DNA of 64,000 nucleotides, taken from assembly GCF_040024445.1 (NCBI RefSeq), contig NZ_CP157276.1:1302001-1366000 (forward strand), in the 5' to 3' direction. The notes under the pieces were generated by a model that was given only the letters and a program-made list of their open reading frames with translations, made no database searches and was not told where the DNA came from. The stretch's first letter is position 1. The number at the start of each line of letters is the position of its first letter. This document shows positions 63,826 to 64,000 of the stretch, piece by piece. The position numbers and the translations under genes are program-made. Source of the DNA: Prescottella soli (lineage in GTDB: Bacteria > Actinomycetota > Actinomycetes > Mycobacteriales > Mycobacteriaceae).

Positions 63826-64000
63826 ATGACCGAGCCCGAATCCGTCGACGGGAACGAACTCGTCGTCCATGCACTCACGGCGAACGGGATCCCGACGATC
63901 TACGGGGTCGTCGGGATCCCGATTACCGATCTCGCCCGCACCGCCCAGGCCCGCGGCATCCGTTACCTGGGCTTCCGCAACGAGCAGGCCGCCGGTCACG
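63826..64000 (+). CDS. Oxalyl-CoA-decarboxylase-like ThDP enzyme (partial)
   Basis: The first 58 codons of a thiamine-diphosphate enzyme, running off the right edge. The start 'ELVVHALTANGIPTIYGVVGIPITDLARTAQARGIRYLGFRNEQAAGH' is the N-terminal Pyr domain with the catalytic glutamate in 'NEQ' and is close to oxalyl-CoA decarboxylases (Oxc/YfdU). If full length it would decarboxylate oxalyl-CoA to formyl-CoA. ATG at 63826 follows a GGGG run. Only the N-terminus is seen, so related 2-hydroxyacyl-CoA lyases remain possible. Confidence 0.8.
   Translation, partial: MTEPESVDGNELVVHALTANGIPTIYGVVGIPITDLARTAQARGIRYLGFRNEQAAGH

Overview
The window is a GC-rich actinobacterial chromosome segment. The gene content (pimE, lpqW, mshB, fbiC, an F420/mycothiol/PIM gene set, and genes for phenol and steroid-like catabolism) points to a mycolic-acid actinobacterium, most likely Rhodococcus or a close relative. 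This is inferred from recognised proteins and remembered Mycobacterium tuberculosis gene order; no search was run.

Region 1 (about 1-31 kb) follows the order I recall for M. tuberculosis Rv1193 down to Rv1158: fadD36, pruB, rocA, dapC, fdxC, fbiC, [insert], an Rv1171-like membrane protein, mshB, lpqW, typA, [insert], mutT2, phhB, pimE and an Rv1158c-like secreted protein. The first insert (about 9.2-18 kb) holds two PH-domain membrane proteins and a phenol-to-muconolactone island: catC-catB-catA, a divergent IclR-type catR, and an AraC-type pheR divergent from pheA2-pheA1. The products hydroxylate phenol to catechol, cleave the ring (ortho) and lactonise it; later beta-ketoadipate steps must be encoded elsewhere. 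A secreted tripeptidyl-aminopeptidase-like gene of less GC-rich composition sits between the Rv1171-like gene and mshB. The second insert is a LuxR-type regulator divergent from an FAD-linked oxidase, plus a small Cys-rich protein.

Region 2 (about 31-43.5 kb) is mixed: a thioredoxin-like protein, a small Ser/Gly 9-residue-repeat protein, a MarR-MFS divergent pair, a SnoaL-like protein behind a KstR-type palindrome, an Rv2525c-like Tat protein, an Mrr-type endonuclease, an FAD dehydrogenase, a TetR regulator with three near-identical operators facing a membrane protein gene, and an amidohydrolase.

Region 3 (43.6-47.7 kb) is a cell-surface module: an 864-residue Gly-Ser repeat protein with signal peptide and C-terminal membrane anchor, followed 9 bp later by a lipoprotein sortase. 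A 17-bp perfect hairpin lies in the first codons of the sortase gene.

Region 4 (47.7-60.7 kb) is a divergent cluster around cyp51. Leftward: TetR, cyp123, SDR, cyp51, ferredoxin, SnoaL-like, an unknown 420-residue protein and a FadD19-like acyl-CoA synthetase, mostly with overlapping or nearly touching ends. Rightward: aldehyde dehydrogenase, SDR, 3-hydroxyisobutyrate-dehydrogenase-like, carboxymuconolactone-decarboxylase-like, then an FAD dehydrogenase behind a perfect KstR-type palindrome. The core matches the M. tuberculosis Rv0763c-Rv0771 order; the SnoaL, unknown and FadD19-like genes are an addition that suggests sterol or triterpenoid side-chain chemistry.

Region 5 (60.7-64 kb) holds a quinone-oxidoreductase-like gene, an autoregulated-looking reductase/TetR pair, and the start of an oxalyl-CoA-decarboxylase-like gene. 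I saw no tRNA, rRNA, CRISPR array, insertion sequence or prophage.
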